Assembly (NCBI RefSeq): GCF_008905045.1
Contig: NZ_VWMY01000051.1
Span: 20,995 to 84,994, forward strand
Direction: 5' to 3'
DNA length: 64,000 nucleotides
DNA from: Streptomyces albicerus
GTDB lineage: Bacteria > Actinomycetota > Actinomycetes > Streptomycetales > Streptomycetaceae
The position numbers and the translations under genes are program-made. The notes below the pieces were generated by a model, which was not told the DNA's origin, ran no database searches, and worked only from the letters and a program-made list of their open reading frames with translations. Every line of letters starts with the position of its first letter. The first letter of the stretch is position 1. Positions 63,359-64,000 of this stretch are shown piece after piece.

Positions 63359-63655
63359 ATGCACAAGCTTCGCAAGGCTGCCGTCCTGGTCGCCGCCATC
63401 GGCAGCGTCGGACTCCTGAGCGCCGGCACCGCCAACGCCCAGGGTGGCGGCGACGGCGGTCACGGCGGCAAGGACGGGGGCAAGTCCGTCCTGCAGAGCT
63501 CCAACTGCAAGTCGCACGACCTGAACGTCGATGTCCTCGGCCAGGTCGGCGTGCTCAACGGCGTGCTGGGCAATGCGCTCAACGGCGAGGGCAACTCGGG
63601 CGGGCAGGACACTCACCTGGGGGCGTCCATGGGCTGCGGCAACAGCGTCCACTAG
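63359..63655 (+). CDS. Small secreted Gly/Asn-rich protein (chaplin- or rodlin-like in style)
   Basis: This is a 98-residue product. The signal peptide MHKLRKAAVLVAAIGSVGLL ends near SAGTANA. A Gly-rich stretch follows (GGGDGGHGGKDGGKS), then SSNCKSHDLNVDVLGQVGVL and LGNALNGEGNSGG, and the end MGCGNSVH. Two Cys could form one disulphide. The style recalls small Streptomyces surface proteins, but it lacks the chaplin signature, so I do not call it a chaplin. ATG 63359 follows CCGGAGATGAC. A strong hairpin lies 31 bases after the stop. Confidence 0.7.
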   Translation: MHKLRKAAVLVAAIGSVGLLSAGTANAQGGGDGGHGGKDGGKSVLQSSNCKSHDLNVDVLGQVGVLNGVLGNALNGEGNSGGQDTHLGASMGCGNSVH

Positions 63656-63685
63656 GCCGTGGTTTAGAGCGTATTGGTCTGCTGG

Positions 63686-63723
63686 GTTGGCCGCCCGCCG
63701 CTGAATGCATGGGCGGCCAACCA
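63686..63723. terminator. Strong hairpin after the secreted protein
   Basis: GGTTGGCCGCCC (63686-63697) pairs exactly with GGGCGGCCAACC (63712-63723), a 12-base stem with a 14-base loop. No T-run follows on the plus strand. Such U-less hairpins commonly end transcripts in actinobacteria, possibly from both sides. Confidence 0.6.
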
Positions 63724-64000
63724 GGCGATGGGGTCGTTGACGATCCGGCAGATGCCGCCGTCCGTGGTGGCCTCGTGTTCGCGTTGGGGTTGTTGCCCCC
63801 TCCGCTGATCGGAATGAACGGGGCGTTCTCGGGCGGGTCGTCGAGTGGCGCCCGTTCTCACTGGCGGTGCAGCAGTTGGGTTGCCGCCATGATCCGGTAT
63901 TCCCCTAGGCACTGTTTCTCGGATCTCCTGATGTGAGTGGGGTGTTGGGGTCAGGCTGGCGGTATGGGCCGTGGGGATTTAACGAATGCGGAGTGGGATC
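63724..64000. other. Window end, no supported gene
   Basis: A short minus-strand frame (63912-63664) ends TDGGICRIVNDPIAWLAAH but runs through the hairpin and has no clear start or family. It may be a transposase scrap. Nothing else is visible before the window ends. Confidence 0.3.

Overview
The window is high-GC actinobacterial DNA, almost certainly Streptomyces or a close relative. The signs are G/C-rich third codon positions, many GTG and TTG starts, a LAL-type LuxR regulator, actinobacterial insertion sequences, and long runs of genes that overlap by 4 bases. No rRNA gene or intact tRNA gene is visible. I read two separate extracellular-polysaccharide (EPS) loci, a possible signalling/biosynthetic operon between them, and several scars of mobile DNA.

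Bases 1-9000 are a disturbed EPS fringe. It holds a frameshifted glucose-1-phosphate thymidylyltransferase running off the left edge, a short priming sugar-phosphate transferase (1156-2010), an IS1380 remnant, UDP-GlcNAc 2-epimerase coupled to an unknown helical protein (5376-3113, minus), an IS5 remnant and a large LAL regulator (8652-6037, minus). A shared leader sequence lies immediately upstream of three EPS genes (1156, 5376 minus, 8985), each time in the direction of transcription.

Bases 8985-17960 are EPS locus 1, eight tightly packed plus-strand genes: GT4 glycosyltransferase, Wzz-like protein, WecG/TagA/CpsF transferase, Wzx flippase, Wzy polymerase, secreted GH113-like glycosidase, NodB deacetylase and GT2. 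The 2-epimerase (makes UDP-ManNAc) and the TagA-type enzyme (a family that uses ManNAc) suggest a ManNAc-containing repeat unit. An ISL3 scar, a TetR regulator with two operator-like repeats, and galE follow.

Bases 21025-26167 hold the most unusual gene. One uninterrupted frame encodes about ten membrane helices, a PAS domain, intact GGDEF and EAL domains, and then a complete alpha-oxoamine synthase (the family of KBL, AONS, ALAS and CqsA). A strong internal ribosome-binding site precedes the synthase. A SAM-dependent methyltransferase follows 7 bases later. Bases 26450-29200 are a decayed integration site: a deleted integrase fused in frame to the tail of an LLM oxidoreductase, the 3' part of tRNA-Pro with its terminator, then about 2 kb without recognisable genes.

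Bases 29479-57087 are EPS locus 2, 21 consecutive plus-strand genes, most overlapping, probably one long operon. It has its own priming transferase, an AlgD-like GDP-mannose 6-dehydrogenase, two Wzz-type copolymerases with degenerate kinase-like domains, an AsnB-type amidotransferase, a two-domain oxidoreductase, a heparinase II/III-type lyase, a beta-helix lipoprotein, Wzy, Wzx, three glycosyltransferases, a nucleotide-sugar branch (C-methyltransferase, cytidylyltransferase, PIG-L deacetylase, epimerase, RmlC-like epimerase, class III aminotransferase) and a pyruvyltransferase. A PAP2 phosphatase lies convergently at the end. The set predicts an acidic, Wzx/Wzy-made EPS with uronic acid (possibly uronamide) and pyruvate groups.

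Bases 57800-64000 are a mobile-element graveyard: a decayed IS701 copy, one apparently intact IS5-family element, two methyltransferases, and a small secreted protein followed by a strong hairpin.
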